Source: Alphaproteobacteria bacterium (lineage in GTDB: Bacteria > Pseudomonadota > Alphaproteobacteria > Rhizobiales > BM303). From it: 64,000 nt of DNA. Positions 1 to 9,995 of this stretch are shown here, piece by piece. A model generated the notes under the pieces. It saw nothing but the letters and a program-made list of their open reading frames with translations, was not told where the DNA came from and made no database searches. Each line of letters opens with the position of its first letter. Position 1 is the stretch's first letter. The translations under genes and the position numbers were made by a program. The stretch lies in assembly GCA_024275895.1 (NCBI GenBank), contig JAJRYE010000025.1, positions 16,066 to 80,065 on the forward strand, given 5' to 3'.

Positions 1-324
1 TTTAAGCGTGTAGCCGGATTGCAACTGTGAGCCCAGGGGAAGCACGATCAGCACAATATCGGTTTTTGCCTTTTCCCGGCTGAGAACGGCAACGCCGGCA
101 AGGCGCTGTTTGTTCGGTTTGGTGACAATGATGTTGACAGCGGTAATGCAATCGGTGCCTTCCTTGGTTTTGCGGCAATTCTTGACCCAGCTGCTGGCAT
201 CGGCGTTTTTTGCCTGGGCCCTGGCGGGGGTGGAGGCGGCTGTGGCCATCGCCATGGAGCTTATTGCCAGGCTCAGGCCAAGGGCGGCGGCGGTGAATCT
301 CGGGAATTTGGCTCTCTTGATCAT
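1..324 (-). CDS. Invasion-associated locus B (IalB)-like secreted protein, truncated by the window edge (C-terminus missing)
   Basis: Manual minus-strand translation from ATG at 324: MIKRAKFPRFTAAALGLSLAISSMAMATAASTPARAQAKNADASSWVKNCRKTKEGTDCITAVNIIVTKPNKQRLAGVAVLSREKAKTDIVLIVLPLGSQLQSGYTLK; signal peptide plus IalB-like body. Not in the ORF track because it runs off the window. Confidence 0.7.
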   Translation of the reverse strand, partial: MIKRAKFPRFTAAALGLSLAISSMAMATAASTPARAQAKNADASSWVKNCRKTKEGTDCITAVNIIVTKPNKQRLAGVAVLSREKAKTDIVLIVLPLGSQLQSGYTLK

Positions 325-495
325 CGGAGGTTTCCTTTTTTTTCTGATAAATATCAAAATTATAAACGGGTCTGCTGAGCCCAGCCCCCAGTTTAAAAAA
401 CTGTGTGGCGCGAAAATGCGGCATACGCAAGGCATATTTTGTCCCGGGGTGAAAGAATTTCGAGGCGATATGTACAAATTGCAGTATAAAAAACT

Positions 496-2346
496 ATGCA
501 TTCTCGTGACGAATCACAAGCTGTGGAAAAAGGTTTTTTCTCCCTGCGGCGCTTTTATGGCCGGTTTGCGCTGGCCCTGGCCGTTTTTCTTGCCGCGCCG
601 GTTTCACTTCACGCCAAGCCGGCTCATGGCATCGCCATGCATGGCAGTCCCAAATACACGGCCGGGTTTACTCTTTACGCCTATACCAACCCTGATGCGC
701 CCAAGGGCGGGCGGGTCAATTATGCTTCAAGTGGCAGTTTTGACAGCCTTAACCCACTGATCGTGAAGGGGGTTGCGGCGCAAAAACTGCGAGGGTTTGT
801 TTTTGAAAGTCTGATGTCGCGTGCCTATGACGAGCCGTTTTCACTCTATGGCCTGATTGCCAAGAGTATCGAGACGCCTGAAAACCGCGCCTGGGTGACA
901 TTCAGGCTCAACCCTAAGGCCAAATTCTCCGATGGCACGCCGGTGCGGGTCGAGGATGTGATTTTCTCGTGGGAAACCCTGCGCGATCAGGGACGCCCGA
1001 ACCACCGGTTTTATTATTCCAAGGTGGAGCGTGTGGAGAGGCCCGGACCGGGCATGGTCAAGTTCGTTTTCAAGGATAGCGAAGACCGGGAAATGCCGCT
1101 TATCATGGGGCTGATGCCGGTTTTGCCCGAACACCGCTACAAGGGCGGCGCTTTTGCGCTTTCGGATTTGAAAATCCCGCTGGGTTCAGGGCCCTACAGG
1201 GTGAGGGATGTCAGGCCGGGAACCAGCATCACTTATGAGCGCAATCCGGATTACTGGGGGCGGGATTTGCCGGTCAACAAGGGGCGGTTTAATTTCGATA
1301 CGGTCAGGATTGAGTATTACCGCGATGCCAATTCGATGTTCGAGGCCTTTAAAAAGGGGCTTTACGACATGCGGCGCGAGGGGGATCCGACGCGCTGGGC
1401 GCTGGGTTATGATTTTCCGGCGGTCAGGAAAGGGCTTGTCGTCAGGCAGGAGATTGCGGCGGGCACGCCTTCGGGCATGGCGGCTTTTGTCTTTAATACC
1501 AGGCGTAAGGTGTTCGCCGATATCAAGGTGCGCCGGGCGCTTGCCATGATGTTTGATTTTGAATGGGTGAACAAACATCTTTTTCACGGGCTTTATACCC
1601 GCACCATGAGCTTTTTCGAGCGCTCCGAGCTTTCCTCCCATGGCCGCCCTGCCAGCGCCCGTGAACGCGAATTGCTTGAACCGTGGCGCGAATATGTTTT
1701 GCCTGAAATCATGAACGGGACGTTCGCCTTTGCCAAAAGCGACGGCTCGGGGCGTAACCGAAAGATCATGCGAAAAGCCATGGGGCTGCTCAGAGCGGCC
1801 GGCTACAGCATCAAGGACGGCAAAATGCGCCGCAAGGCGGACGGCAAGGCGCTGGAGTTCGAGTTTCTTGCCCTCACCGGGGCGCAGGAACGGCTGGCGC
1901 TGAATTTCAAGAAATCCCTGGAGCGGATCGGCGTGAGCATGAAGGTGCGCCAGATTGACAGCGCCCAGTATCAGCGGCGGCGGCAGGATTATGATTTTGA
2001 CATGATTCAAAACCGCTGGTTTGCCTCGCTTTCACCGGGAAACGAGCAATCCTTCCGCTGGAGCGCCAAGGCGGCCGGAACCAGGGGCAGCTTTAATTAT
2101 GCCGGGGTTGAAAACGCGGCGGTTGACGCCATGATCAAGGCAATGCTCAAGGCCACGAGCCGCGAGGATTTTGTTGATGCGGTGCATGCGCTCGACCGGG
2201 TCTTGCTCTCGGGCTATTATGTCATTCCGCTGTTTCATAAAAAATATCAATGGTATGCAAGCTGGAAGCGCATTACGCGCCCTCAGGAAGTGTCGCTTTA
2301 TGGCAACCGGCCTGATACCTGGTGGTTTGTGGGAGACAACAAATGA
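496..2346 (+). CDS. Extracellular solute-binding protein family 5 (oligopeptide / YejA-like ABC transporter substrate-binding protein)
   Basis: 616 aa; HGIAMHGSPKYTAGFTLYAYTNPDAPKGGRVNYASSGSFDSLNPLIVKG is typical of YejA-like SBP_bac_5 proteins. Confidence 0.85.
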   Translation: MHSRDESQAVEKGFFSLRRFYGRFALALAVFLAAPVSLHAKPAHGIAMHGSPKYTAGFTLYAYTNPDAPKGGRVNYASSGSFDSLNPLIVKGVAAQKLRGFVFESLMSRAYDEPFSLYGLIAKSIETPENRAWVTFRLNPKAKFSDGTPVRVEDVIFSWETLRDQGRPNHRFYYSKVERVERPGPGMVKFVFKDSEDREMPLIMGLMPVLPEHRYKGGAFALSDLKIPLGSGPYRVRDVRPGTSITYERNPDYWGRDLPVNKGRFNFDTVRIEYYRDANSMFEAFKKGLYDMRREGDPTRWALGYDFPAVRKGLVVRQEIAAGTPSGMAAFVFNTRRKVFADIKVRRALAMMFDFEWVNKHLFHGLYTRTMSFFERSELSSHGRPASARERELLEPWREYVLPEIMNGTFAFAKSDGSGRNRKIMRKAMGLLRAAGYSIKDGKMRRKADGKALEFEFLALTGAQERLALNFKKSLERIGVSMKVRQIDSAQYQRRRQDYDFDMIQNRWFASLSPGNEQSFRWSAKAAGTRGSFNYAGVENAAVDAMIKAMLKATSREDFVDAVHALDRVLLSGYYVIPLFHKKYQWYASWKRITRPQEVSLYGNRPDTWWFVGDNK

Positions 2347-4010
2347 TATTGTCAGGGCAGGAGCGGATCGAGGCTTATACCGCTTCAGGGATATGGGGCG
2401 GCGATACGCTGGATGGGTTGCTGCGCCGCACGGCGGCCGAGGCGCCGGACAGGCTGGCGTTGATCGACCCGCCAAACAAGAGGCACATTATGGGCGAGGC
2501 GCCCTTGCGGCTGACCTATGGGCAGGCGGACGCTATTGTTGACCATCTGGCGGATACGCTAGTCACTTTGGGGCTGGTGCGCGATGATGTGGTGGCCATC
2601 CAGCTTCCCAATACGGTTGAGGCAGTTTTGACCATTCTGGCCTGTTTGCGGGCCGGGCTGATCGCCTCTCCGCTTCCCGTTATCTGGCGCGAGCATGAAC
2701 TGGCCACGGCTCTGCCCAATATCGCACCGCGGGCGCTGATCACCTCGCAGCGGATTTTTGCGCATCCCCATGCCGATATGATGCGCAATATTGCCGCCGA
2801 ACTCATGACGGTGCGCTTTGTGTTCGGGTTTGGCAAGGACCTGCCTGACGGTGTCATGTCGCTGGAGGCCCGCATTCCTGAAACGGGGAAAGCGAACAAG
2901 GCCCCGTGTCCGCCGAATGAGGAGAACAAGGCCAATGATATCGCCTCCCTGACATGGAGCGCGGGCAATTCCGATCAGGAATTTACCGTTGCGCGTTCCC
3001 ATAACCAGTGGGTGGCGGCGGGGCTGATGCTTATGCTTGAGGCCAGACTCAGCCCCGGATCGCATATCCTGAACCCGTTTCCGCTCACCTCGCTGATGCC
3101 TCTGGGATTGATGGGGGCGTGGCTGCTCTCGGGCGGCACGCTGGTGCAGCATCACCCTTTTGAACCGGAGGTGTTTCTGGATCAGGTCAGGAAGGAGGAG
3201 GTTGATTTTACCTGTCTGCCGCCTGCCGCCGCTCAATTGTTTGATGAGCAGGGCCGGGGCATTCTTGCGCAGAATTTAACCGCGCTGGGATGCGTTTTAT
3301 ATGCGCCGACAGCGCCGCAATCCCAGGCCTCGCCGCTGGGCGATCTGGCAAGATCGATCATTGATATCAATGTGATCGGCGAGTTTGTTTATCTCGCCAC
3401 GCGGCGTCTTGATGGCCGTCTCAGACGCACAATCGCGTTTGGCGAGATTAACCGGCCGACCAATTCCCTTGACCGGGTAACGCTGGCGGAAACTCAAGTT
3501 TCAGGCTCGGTTTTGCGGGGGCATTTTGCCGCCGGCAAGCTGGCTGTCCGCAGCCCGATGATGTTCGACAGTTACTTCCCCCCGGCTCTGGACCGCAGTG
3601 GCGATGAACGCCTGCGCTTTGACAAGGACGGCTTTGCGCTAACCGGCATCAAGGCTCTGGTGGTGAATGATGCGGAAAAAGAGATTGAATTGCTGCATGG
3701 CGGCGTTGAAACTTTCCAGCATGGCGGCGTGCCGGTCGCCGCGGGCGAGCTTGACCGTCTGTATTGCGCCTGCGAGGCGCTTTCAGATGCCGCGGCTCTT
3801 CCTGTTGATGATCCGGTTCTGGGGAGCCGGATACTGGCCGCCGTCGTGCCCAATCCGGGGATGAGCATCAGCTTTGAGGAATTCAAGGACTATCTGATCG
3901 CGCGCAAGGTTGCGCCTTATAAAATTCCCGATCGTCTCATTACGGTCAAATCCATCCCGCGCGGACGGCGCGGCGAGGTTTTGCGCGACAAGGTTCTGGA
4001 TCAGACATGA
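2343..4010 (+). CDS. AMP-dependent synthetase/ligase (acyl-CoA synthetase family)
   Basis: ORF 2322..4010; start at 2343 overlaps the upstream stop (ATGA). Full-length ANL-type layout, C-terminal KVAPYKIPDRLITVKSIPRGRRGEVLRDK; degenerate phosphate-binding loop. Confidence 0.75.
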   Translation: MILSGQERIEAYTASGIWGGDTLDGLLRRTAAEAPDRLALIDPPNKRHIMGEAPLRLTYGQADAIVDHLADTLVTLGLVRDDVVAIQLPNTVEAVLTILACLRAGLIASPLPVIWREHELATALPNIAPRALITSQRIFAHPHADMMRNIAAELMTVRFVFGFGKDLPDGVMSLEARIPETGKANKAPCPPNEENKANDIASLTWSAGNSDQEFTVARSHNQWVAAGLMLMLEARLSPGSHILNPFPLTSLMPLGLMGAWLLSGGTLVQHHPFEPEVFLDQVRKEEVDFTCLPPAAAQLFDEQGRGILAQNLTALGCVLYAPTAPQSQASPLGDLARSIIDINVIGEFVYLATRRLDGRLRRTIAFGEINRPTNSLDRVTLAETQVSGSVLRGHFAAGKLAVRSPMMFDSYFPPALDRSGDERLRFDKDGFALTGIKALVVNDAEKEIELLHGGVETFQHGGVPVAAGELDRLYCACEALSDAAALPVDDPVLGSRILAAVVPNPGMSISFEEFKDYLIARKVAPYKIPDRLITVKSIPRGRRGEVLRDKVLDQT

Positions 4011-4519
4011 TGAAACCCTACCCGCTGCCGGTTCTTGGTGTCGCCGGTTACAAGAATTCGGGCAAAACCACTCTGGTGACCCGGATTGTGCGCGAGCTGA
4101 CCGGGCGCGGCTATGCGATTTCGACCATCAAGCATGCGCATCACGGTTTTGATATCGACAGGCCGGGGCGGGATAGTTTTCTGCATCGCGGCGCCGGGGC
4201 GCAGGAGGTGGCGATTATTTCAAATTCGCGCTGGGCGCTGATGCGTGAGCTGCGCGGGGCGCAAAAGCCGGTATTTGACGAGGTTCTCTCCAAAATCAGC
4301 CCCTGCGATCTGGTTGTCGTTGAGGGCTACAAGCAGGAGCCGCATCCGAAGATCGAGTTGCGCAGCGTCAACTCCACCCGTGATGACCTTGCGCCTCTGG
4401 ATGATACCATTATCGCCATTGCCTCGGACCATCTGCTTGAGGGGGAAACATTGCCGGTTTTTGAGCGCGATAATATTCCGGCGATTGCTGATTTTATCGT
4501 TTCCTATTACAAGTTGTGA
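4007..4519 (+). CDS. mobB: Molybdopterin-guanine dinucleotide biosynthesis protein B
   Basis: GVAGYKNSGKTTLVTRIVRELTGRGYAISTIKHAHHGFDIDRPGRDSF: MobB Walker A and family motif. Confidence 0.92.
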   Translation: MMKPYPLPVLGVAGYKNSGKTTLVTRIVRELTGRGYAISTIKHAHHGFDIDRPGRDSFLHRGAGAQEVAIISNSRWALMRELRGAQKPVFDEVLSKISPCDLVVVEGYKQEPHPKIELRSVNSTRDDLAPLDDTIIAIASDHLLEGETLPVFERDNIPAIADFIVSYYKL

Positions 4520-4547
4520 GGCATTCCTTGCGGCTTTGGAACCAGAT

Positions 4548-5648
4548 ATGAGCCAGCCGGTGCAGCCGCTTCAGGGGATTAAAATCCTTGATTTTTCAAC
4601 CCTGCTGCCCGGTCCGCTGGCCAGCTTGATGCTTGCCGAGGCGGGGGCAGAGGTTTTAAAGCTTGAGCGCCCCGGCTTTGGCGAGGAAATGCGTTATTAC
4701 CCGCCATTCTGGGACGGCGAATCGGCTACCTATGCGCTGCTTAACCGCGGCAAGGATGGGCTTGAGATTGATTTGAAATCAAAAACCGCCAAGGCGGTGC
4801 TGGAGCCGCTGATCGCCGCAGCCGATATCGTGCTGGAGCAGTTCAGGCCCGGGGTCATGAAACGGCTCGGGCTTGATTATAGCCAAATGCGCAAGATCAA
4901 CCGCAAGCTGATTTATTGCTCGATTACCGGTTATGGGCAAAACGGACCCAAAGCCGGCCGGGCCGGGCATGATCTGAATTATATCGGCGATTCGGGCCTG
5001 CTTGATCTGAGCCATGGGCCAGCTGCAGCGCCGGTTATTCCGCCGTTTCTTGCGGCGGATATTGCCGGGGGGAGTTACCCGGCGGTGATGAACATCCTGC
5101 TTGCCCTGCGCCGGCGCGATCTGACCGGGGAGGGGGTGTATCTGGATATCGCCATGGCGGAAAATCTTTTTCCCTTCGCCTTCTGGGCCTGGGGCGCGGG
5201 GCATCTGGACGGCGCGTGGCCAGCACCGGGCGAAGGGCTGCTCACCGGCGGTTCGCCACGTTATCATCTTTACCGGGCAAAATGCGGCTCTCTTGTTGCT
5301 GTGGCTGCGCTTGAGGACAAATTCTGGCGAGAATTCTGTAACGTTATCGGCCTGGCGGAGCAGGATGGCGATGCGGAGAAACTGATTACGGCAATCAGCC
5401 GCCTGATCGGGCAAAAGAGCGCCGCGGAATGGGAACCGGTCTTCAGGGAGGCCAATTGCTGTTGCACGATTGTTAAAACGCTTGCCGAAGCCATCAGGGA
5501 TGAGCAATTTATATCCCGCGGCCGGTTTGCTCATCAGGTGCAAAACGGCGCCGGAGACCTCATGAGCGCCCTGCCGGTTCCGGTTGCGGATGTATTCCGC
5601 AAATCCGCCAAAGCGCCGCAAAAAGCGCCGCAGATAAAAAAGACGTGA
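4548..5648 (+). CDS. CaiB/BaiF family CoA transferase
   Basis: MSQPVQPLQGIKILDFSTLLPGPLASLMLAEAGAEVLKLERPGFGEEMR; start at 4548 inside ORF 4245..5648. Confidence 0.9.
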   Translation: MSQPVQPLQGIKILDFSTLLPGPLASLMLAEAGAEVLKLERPGFGEEMRYYPPFWDGESATYALLNRGKDGLEIDLKSKTAKAVLEPLIAAADIVLEQFRPGVMKRLGLDYSQMRKINRKLIYCSITGYGQNGPKAGRAGHDLNYIGDSGLLDLSHGPAAAPVIPPFLAADIAGGSYPAVMNILLALRRRDLTGEGVYLDIAMAENLFPFAFWAWGAGHLDGAWPAPGEGLLTGGSPRYHLYRAKCGSLVAVAALEDKFWREFCNVIGLAEQDGDAEKLITAISRLIGQKSAAEWEPVFREANCCCTIVKTLAEAIRDEQFISRGRFAHQVQNGAGDLMSALPVPVADVFRKSAKAPQKAPQIKKT

Positions 5649-5653
5649 GCGCC

Positions 5654-6874
5654 TTATGCCCTGCGCATGATCTGCGGCAGATCTTTATCCTCGACCAGTC
5701 CCTGCTGCATGATGGTCCTGCGTAGTGAGGGCATGTTTTTCAGCAGGCACAGACCGGCGGCCCGAAGCCCCTGAACCGGGGGGATGCCGAACAGCAAGGA
5801 GCGGTTGAGGAAATCAACCGCAGCGGTGCGCGGGAAAATATCAAAACGGCGCTTGCGGTCATATTCACGTGTCAGTTCGGGGGCGCCCGGATCATCGCCC
5901 CGGCGCCGCGCCCGCGCGGCAAGCTCGGCGATCAGGGCGGCGTCGCGCAGGCCAAGATTGAGCCCCTGGGCGCCGATAGGGGGCAGGACATGGGCCGTCT
6001 CGCCCACCAGCGCCACGCGGTTGGCGGCATATTCGCGCGCGGTCAGACCGGTGACGGGGAAGGCGTTTCTGGCGCTGAGGCCGGACAGCTTGCCAAGGCG
6101 GCCGCGCATATGGTGCTGCATGATGCCGGTCAACTCATGGTCATCAAGGCCGAGCAGCCGCTTGGCCTCAGGTGGTGTTTCGACCCAGACCAGCGCCGAG
6201 CGGTTGCCCTGCATGGGGATGATGGTGAAGGGGCCGGGTTTGCGGTGATACTCGACCGAGATATTTTTATGCGGCCGGGAATGGGAAAAGGTCAGCGCAA
6301 GAGCGGTCTGGTTGTAAGTCCAGCGGTTGACTTTAATCCCCGCCGCGCCGCGCGCTCTTGAATTGCGGCCATCGGCGGCGATGAGCAACGGGGCGCTGTA
6401 TGTCCGCCCGTCTTCAAGCGTAATCTCAACGGCTTGAGATTTTGATTCAACTTCAGAGGCTGATTCGGATACCAGCTTTAACCCCTTGCATTTTTTCGCG
6501 GTTTTCCAAAGCGCCGCGGTAATGACCGGAATGGGGATATTGTAACCGAAAGGTTCATCGCCAAGTTCCCTTGCGTTGAAGTTCATGGCCGGAGCCTTGG
6601 GCCAGCGGCCGGTTTCATCTTCGACCCGCATGGTCCAGAGCGGCGTGGCCTCAACCTCCACAAGCGGCCAGATGCCGGTGTGCTGCAACAGGCGGATTGC
6701 GCCTTGCAACAGGGCTATGGTGCGGTTGTCCTCATATGGGGTTTTGGCTTCAAGGCGCTTGAAAAGGGGATCGGCGCAGATGACATCAAACCCCTCGCGG
6801 CTGAGCAATATCGCCGCCGTCAGGCCGGCCGGACCGCCGCCCAGAACGATGGCGTCTTGTAAAGTTTCAATCAT
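5654..6874 (-). CDS. FAD-dependent monooxygenase, UbiH/UbiF/COQ6 family
   Basis: DAIVLGGGPAGLTAAILLSREGFDVICAD, later ALVGETAHVLPPIGAQGLNLGLRDAALIAEL. Confidence 0.88.
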   Translation of the reverse strand: MIETLQDAIVLGGGPAGLTAAILLSREGFDVICADPLFKRLEAKTPYEDNRTIALLQGAIRLLQHTGIWPLVEVEATPLWTMRVEDETGRWPKAPAMNFNARELGDEPFGYNIPIPVITAALWKTAKKCKGLKLVSESASEVESKSQAVEITLEDGRTYSAPLLIAADGRNSRARGAAGIKVNRWTYNQTALALTFSHSRPHKNISVEYHRKPGPFTIIPMQGNRSALVWVETPPEAKRLLGLDDHELTGIMQHHMRGRLGKLSGLSARNAFPVTGLTAREYAANRVALVGETAHVLPPIGAQGLNLGLRDAALIAELAARARRRGDDPGAPELTREYDRKRRFDIFPRTAAVDFLNRSLLFGIPPVQGLRAAGLCLLKNMPSLRRTIMQQGLVEDKDLPQIMRRA

Positions 6875-6877
6875 GAA

Positions 6878-7633
6878 TTACCCCGTAATGCCGCTGGCGG
6901 TGACGGCGATAAAGCGCCCGCTGCGGCCTTCAAAACCGTGCGCATAAACATAAAGCAGAATCGCAAAAACGGATTCGTTATTTTGCAGTGCAAATCCGGC
7001 AGGCTCAAAGCTGATAACATCGGCTATGGCATAGTCGAGGGGGCAGCCGCGGCTTTTGGGGATGGAGGTGTCGCGCGCCAATACCCGCAAGGGGGAACCG
7101 GGCGAGGTCAAACTGCGCAGGTGCAGCGCAAAACCGCTGGCGAGGCTGTTTTTAGTCACACCATCGCAATGGGCGGCCTTTAATTTGAACTCGGACAGCG
7201 TAAGCTCGAAACGCGGGCCAAAGGGCGGATCGGTTGCAAAAGCGCGAAAAGCTACTTTTTTGGGATCGGCGCTGATCTCCGTCATCGGGTTGCTGGCCAG
7301 AAGCAGTTGATTTTCTCCAATTTCAAGTTTGCGTAATATGGGCCGGGCCTTTTGATAGGATGCTGATCTTGCCTTGAGCGGTGAAATATTTTCGTTGTGC
7401 AAAAGGGTACGGATCGGGGTGCCTTTTACCCAGCTGTTTTTTTTGACATTGATGATGAAAATATCGGAATAGGGAAAGCCGGAGCCGTCCTGGATGCCAA
7501 ATTGCTCAAAAGCGAAATATTTTCCCTGCGGCGAGAAGCCGAAAATTTTGCGCTGGGCAATATCGGCGGCGTGCGCCTCAAAAAAGCCGGCGCTGAGAGC
7601 GAGGCTTATCAACAGGGTGGATAAACGGATCAT
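6878..7633 (-). CDS. DUF2259-like predicted secreted protein
   Basis: MIRLSTLLISLALSAGFFEAHAADIAQRKIFGFSPQGKYFAFEQFGIQDGSGFPYSDIFIINV; start at 7633 gives a clean signal peptide. Confidence 0.7.
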   Translation of the reverse strand: MIRLSTLLISLALSAGFFEAHAADIAQRKIFGFSPQGKYFAFEQFGIQDGSGFPYSDIFIINVKKNSWVKGTPIRTLLHNENISPLKARSASYQKARPILRKLEIGENQLLLASNPMTEISADPKKVAFRAFATDPPFGPRFELTLSEFKLKAAHCDGVTKNSLASGFALHLRSLTSPGSPLRVLARDTSIPKSRGCPLDYAIADVISFEPAGFALQNNESVFAILLYVYAHGFEGRSGRFIAVTASGITG

Positions 7634-7823
7634 GATCCCTCCATCTGAAGAGGCAGGTTCAACAGGCGTAAAAGCCCGATTGCAGTTTTTCGCTGGCAAA
7701 TCCACCCCGTCCAGCGTTTCAAACTCCGGAACACAAGAACGTTAGCGCCAAATGGGTGTTGCGGCAATCCTCCTGTCATGTTCAGATCGGGCTCAATGCG
7801 TTTTGGATGGAAAGGCCGGGAAA

Positions 7824-8897
7824 ATGAGAGGATTTCCAGCAAGAGTTCTAAGCCTGTTGGCTTGCAGCCTGCTTCTGGTTTCTTCGGGGACGGGTTTTTA
7901 TGCCCGGGACCGGGCGCTGGCCGGGCAGGAAACGGAAAAGACGCCCGGCGGCAGGATGGTTTTGCACACAAATCAGCAATTCCTTGCTGAGATAAATGCC
8001 AGGGCGGATTTTGATACGGCGGATTTCAGAGCAACCTTGCGCTTTGTTTTTTCTTCTCTGCCCGCAAGGGTGAAGGTCTATCCGACGGAAAATTATTACT
8101 ATTTCCGTTTTTTCTGGCAAGGCTACGAGTTTGCCGGAAATCTGCGGCTGGCGGCGCAGGACCGGGATGAAGGCATTCTCCATTTTGCCTATTTCCCGGC
8201 GGCGAATATGTCATCGGCCGATGGCGAAATGCATTACAAGGCGTTGGGCACAAAGGACGGAGTCAGGGTCAGGCGGATTTCAGATCTGGTTTACGATGTA
8301 AGCTATGAGGGCAAAACGGTTGTGTTTCAGTTGAATGATCTGCGCCATGTCAAACCGCCGGATGCAATAATTGGCGAGGATGAGATTTATATCGGCCCGG
8401 TGCAGGATGAATCGGGTTTTCAGTTTTTTCTGATGTTCAATTCCCGGCACAGAATATTCCACTATATCCTGAACGCGAAGGGGTCCTTTCCCGATCTGCT
8501 TCAGCCGATAGCCGAGACGCCTCTGATTGAAATCGGCCGCCGCAGCGGTTTTGCCTTTTACAGCGATAAATATCTCAATCGGAAAATCCTCATCGGGGTG
8601 CATGCGGATAATGTCGCGGCGAATAATTATTACGACGGGCCGTTTGACCAGTTGCCGGATAATTTTCTCAAGGGCGATCTTTTAAAGGCTGCCATAATTG
8701 CCTCCGACCCCGGCGTGAGAGGCCGGATTGACCGTTTTGGCTATTTCAACAGCGGCGAAGGGCGCTATGTGATCAGTCCCTATATCCAGTACCGGCAGCC
8801 CGCGGACATGCTAATTTATTATCGATGCGCCGCGCGGCAAGGACTGAGCCGGAAAGATTATTACAAATGCTTTTCTGTTGAGCGCGGCGGAGAGTGA
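7824..8897 (+). CDS. Hypothetical secreted protein
   Basis: From ATG 7824: MRGFPARVLSLLACSLLLVSSGTGFYARDRALAGQ (signal peptide); no family recognised. Confidence 0.65.
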   Translation: MRGFPARVLSLLACSLLLVSSGTGFYARDRALAGQETEKTPGGRMVLHTNQQFLAEINARADFDTADFRATLRFVFSSLPARVKVYPTENYYYFRFFWQGYEFAGNLRLAAQDRDEGILHFAYFPAANMSSADGEMHYKALGTKDGVRVRRISDLVYDVSYEGKTVVFQLNDLRHVKPPDAIIGEDEIYIGPVQDESGFQFFLMFNSRHRIFHYILNAKGSFPDLLQPIAETPLIEIGRRSGFAFYSDKYLNRKILIGVHADNVAANNYYDGPFDQLPDNFLKGDLLKAAIIASDPGVRGRIDRFGYFNSGEGRYVISPYIQYRQPADMLIYYRCAARQGLSRKDYYKCFSVERGGE

Positions 8898-8933
8898 GAT
8901 CTCGCCGCCTGCTTTGCTTTTTGCCTTTGCCAT

Positions 8934-9025
8934 CACCCGGCTTGGCCGGGTGACCCAGCGGTCATGCGCCTTGAGTTGAAGCTTGCAGCGTTTGTACCGG
9001 CTGGATTGCCCGGGGGGCGGGCAAT
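8934..9025. repeat. Pair of intergenic palindromes (CACCCGGC-TTG-GCCGGGTG and ATTGCCCG-GGGGG-CGGGCAAT)
   Basis: Perfect 8-bp inverted repeats at 8934-8941/8945-8952 and 9005-9012/9018-9025; resembles the small palindromic intergenic elements common in alphaproteobacteria. Confidence 0.55.
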
Positions 9026-9082
9026 GACACGGGGGGCAAAGGGTGGGGCGGTGTTAAGATATTTGTCTCCGCAACAATCCGG

Positions 9083-9181
9083 CTATACAGGCGCGGCCAG
9101 TACGCTCAACCAGACCAGAACCATAGCGCCGAAAAGCGCCAGAGCTGAAAAAGCGGCCATTTCCTGAACAAGTGATTTCAT
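9083..9181 (-). CDS. Small (32 aa) predicted single-TM protein
   Basis: MKSLVQEMAAFSALALFGAMVLVWLSVLAAPV*, preceded by GGAGGTTGAAAACATG (strong Shine-Dalgarno). Below the ORF-track length cutoff. Confidence 0.5.
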   Translation of the reverse strand: MKSLVQEMAAFSALALFGAMVLVWLSVLAAPV

Positions 9182-9269
9182 GTTTTCAACCTCCGATTTG
9201 TCATTATGTTCATGATTTGTTCTTTTTGTCAAGGGGCTTTTTCGGGTGCGGTATTTCGGGGCTGTATTT

Positions 9270-9995
9270 TTAAGCCGGATCGAGATGGCCGGTATTGGTG
9301 ATATCCACCAGCTCGCCGCCGGACATCACCAGTTGGCGGTCCATTTTTCGCGCCAGTTCCATATTATGGGTGGCGATGAGGGCGGAGAGGCCGGCAAGGC
9401 GGGCCAGTTCAAGAAGCTGGCGATAAACGCGGTCCGAGGTTTCAGGATCAAGATTGCCGGTGGGCTCGTCGGCAAGCAGGATTTTGGGCGAGTTGGCGAC
9501 TGCCCTGGCGATGGCGACGCGCTGCTGCTCGCCGCCCGAGAGCTGCGAGGGGCGGTGTTCGGCGCGTTCGGCAAGACCCAGCATATTCAGGAGCTGATGC
9601 GAACGCTCTTTTGCCTCGGCGGCGTCAAGACCGTTGATCAATTGCGGCATTTCGATATTTTCCAGCGCGGAGAATTCGGGAAGCAGGTGATGAAACTGAT
9701 AGATGAAGCCGATGTCGGAGCGGCGGATTGCGGTGCGCTCAGCGTCATTCAGGGCGTTACAGTCCTTGCCGGCAATTTCAATCTCGCCCTCATCGGGCCG
9801 CTCCAGCAGCCCGGCGATATGCAGCAAGGTGGATTTGCCCGCGCCGGAGGGCCCCACCAGCGCCACCAGTTCGCCGGGGTAAATCGCCAGATTGGCGCGG
9901 CGGAAGACCACAAGCTCCTTGGGGCCCTGATGGTAAATCCGGGTGATATCGATGAGACGCAATACGGCGTTTTTATCGGCGGCGATTTTAATCAT
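9270..9995 (-). CDS. lolD: Lipoprotein-releasing system ATP-binding protein LolD
   Basis: [60 protein letters not shown]; start at 9995 preferred over ORF start 10214. Confidence 0.92.
   Translation of the reverse strand: MIKIAADKNAVLRLIDITRIYHQGPKELVVFRRANLAIYPGELVALVGPSGAGKSTLLHIAGLLERPDEGEIEIAGKDCNALNDAERTAIRRSDIGFIYQFHHLLPEFSALENIEMPQLINGLDAAEAKERSHQLLNMLGLAERAEHRPSQLSGGEQQRVAIARAVANSPKILLADEPTGNLDPETSDRVYRQLLELARLAGLSALIATHNMELARKMDRQLVMSGGELVDITNTGHLDPA

Noticed and set aside
2-430. ORF-track minus-strand 142-aa ORF at the left edge
   Set aside because: Another minus frame encodes a clear signal-peptide/IalB-like protein (1..324); this ORF is low-complexity off-frame translation.
1186-2010. 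274-aa antisense ORF within the solute-binding protein gene
   Set aside because: Shadow ORF in GC-rich sequence; the sense strand encodes a well-supported SBP.
9190-9240. TTGTCATTATGTTCATGA as a Pho box
   Set aside because: Only the first half-site matches; the second repeat does not fit.
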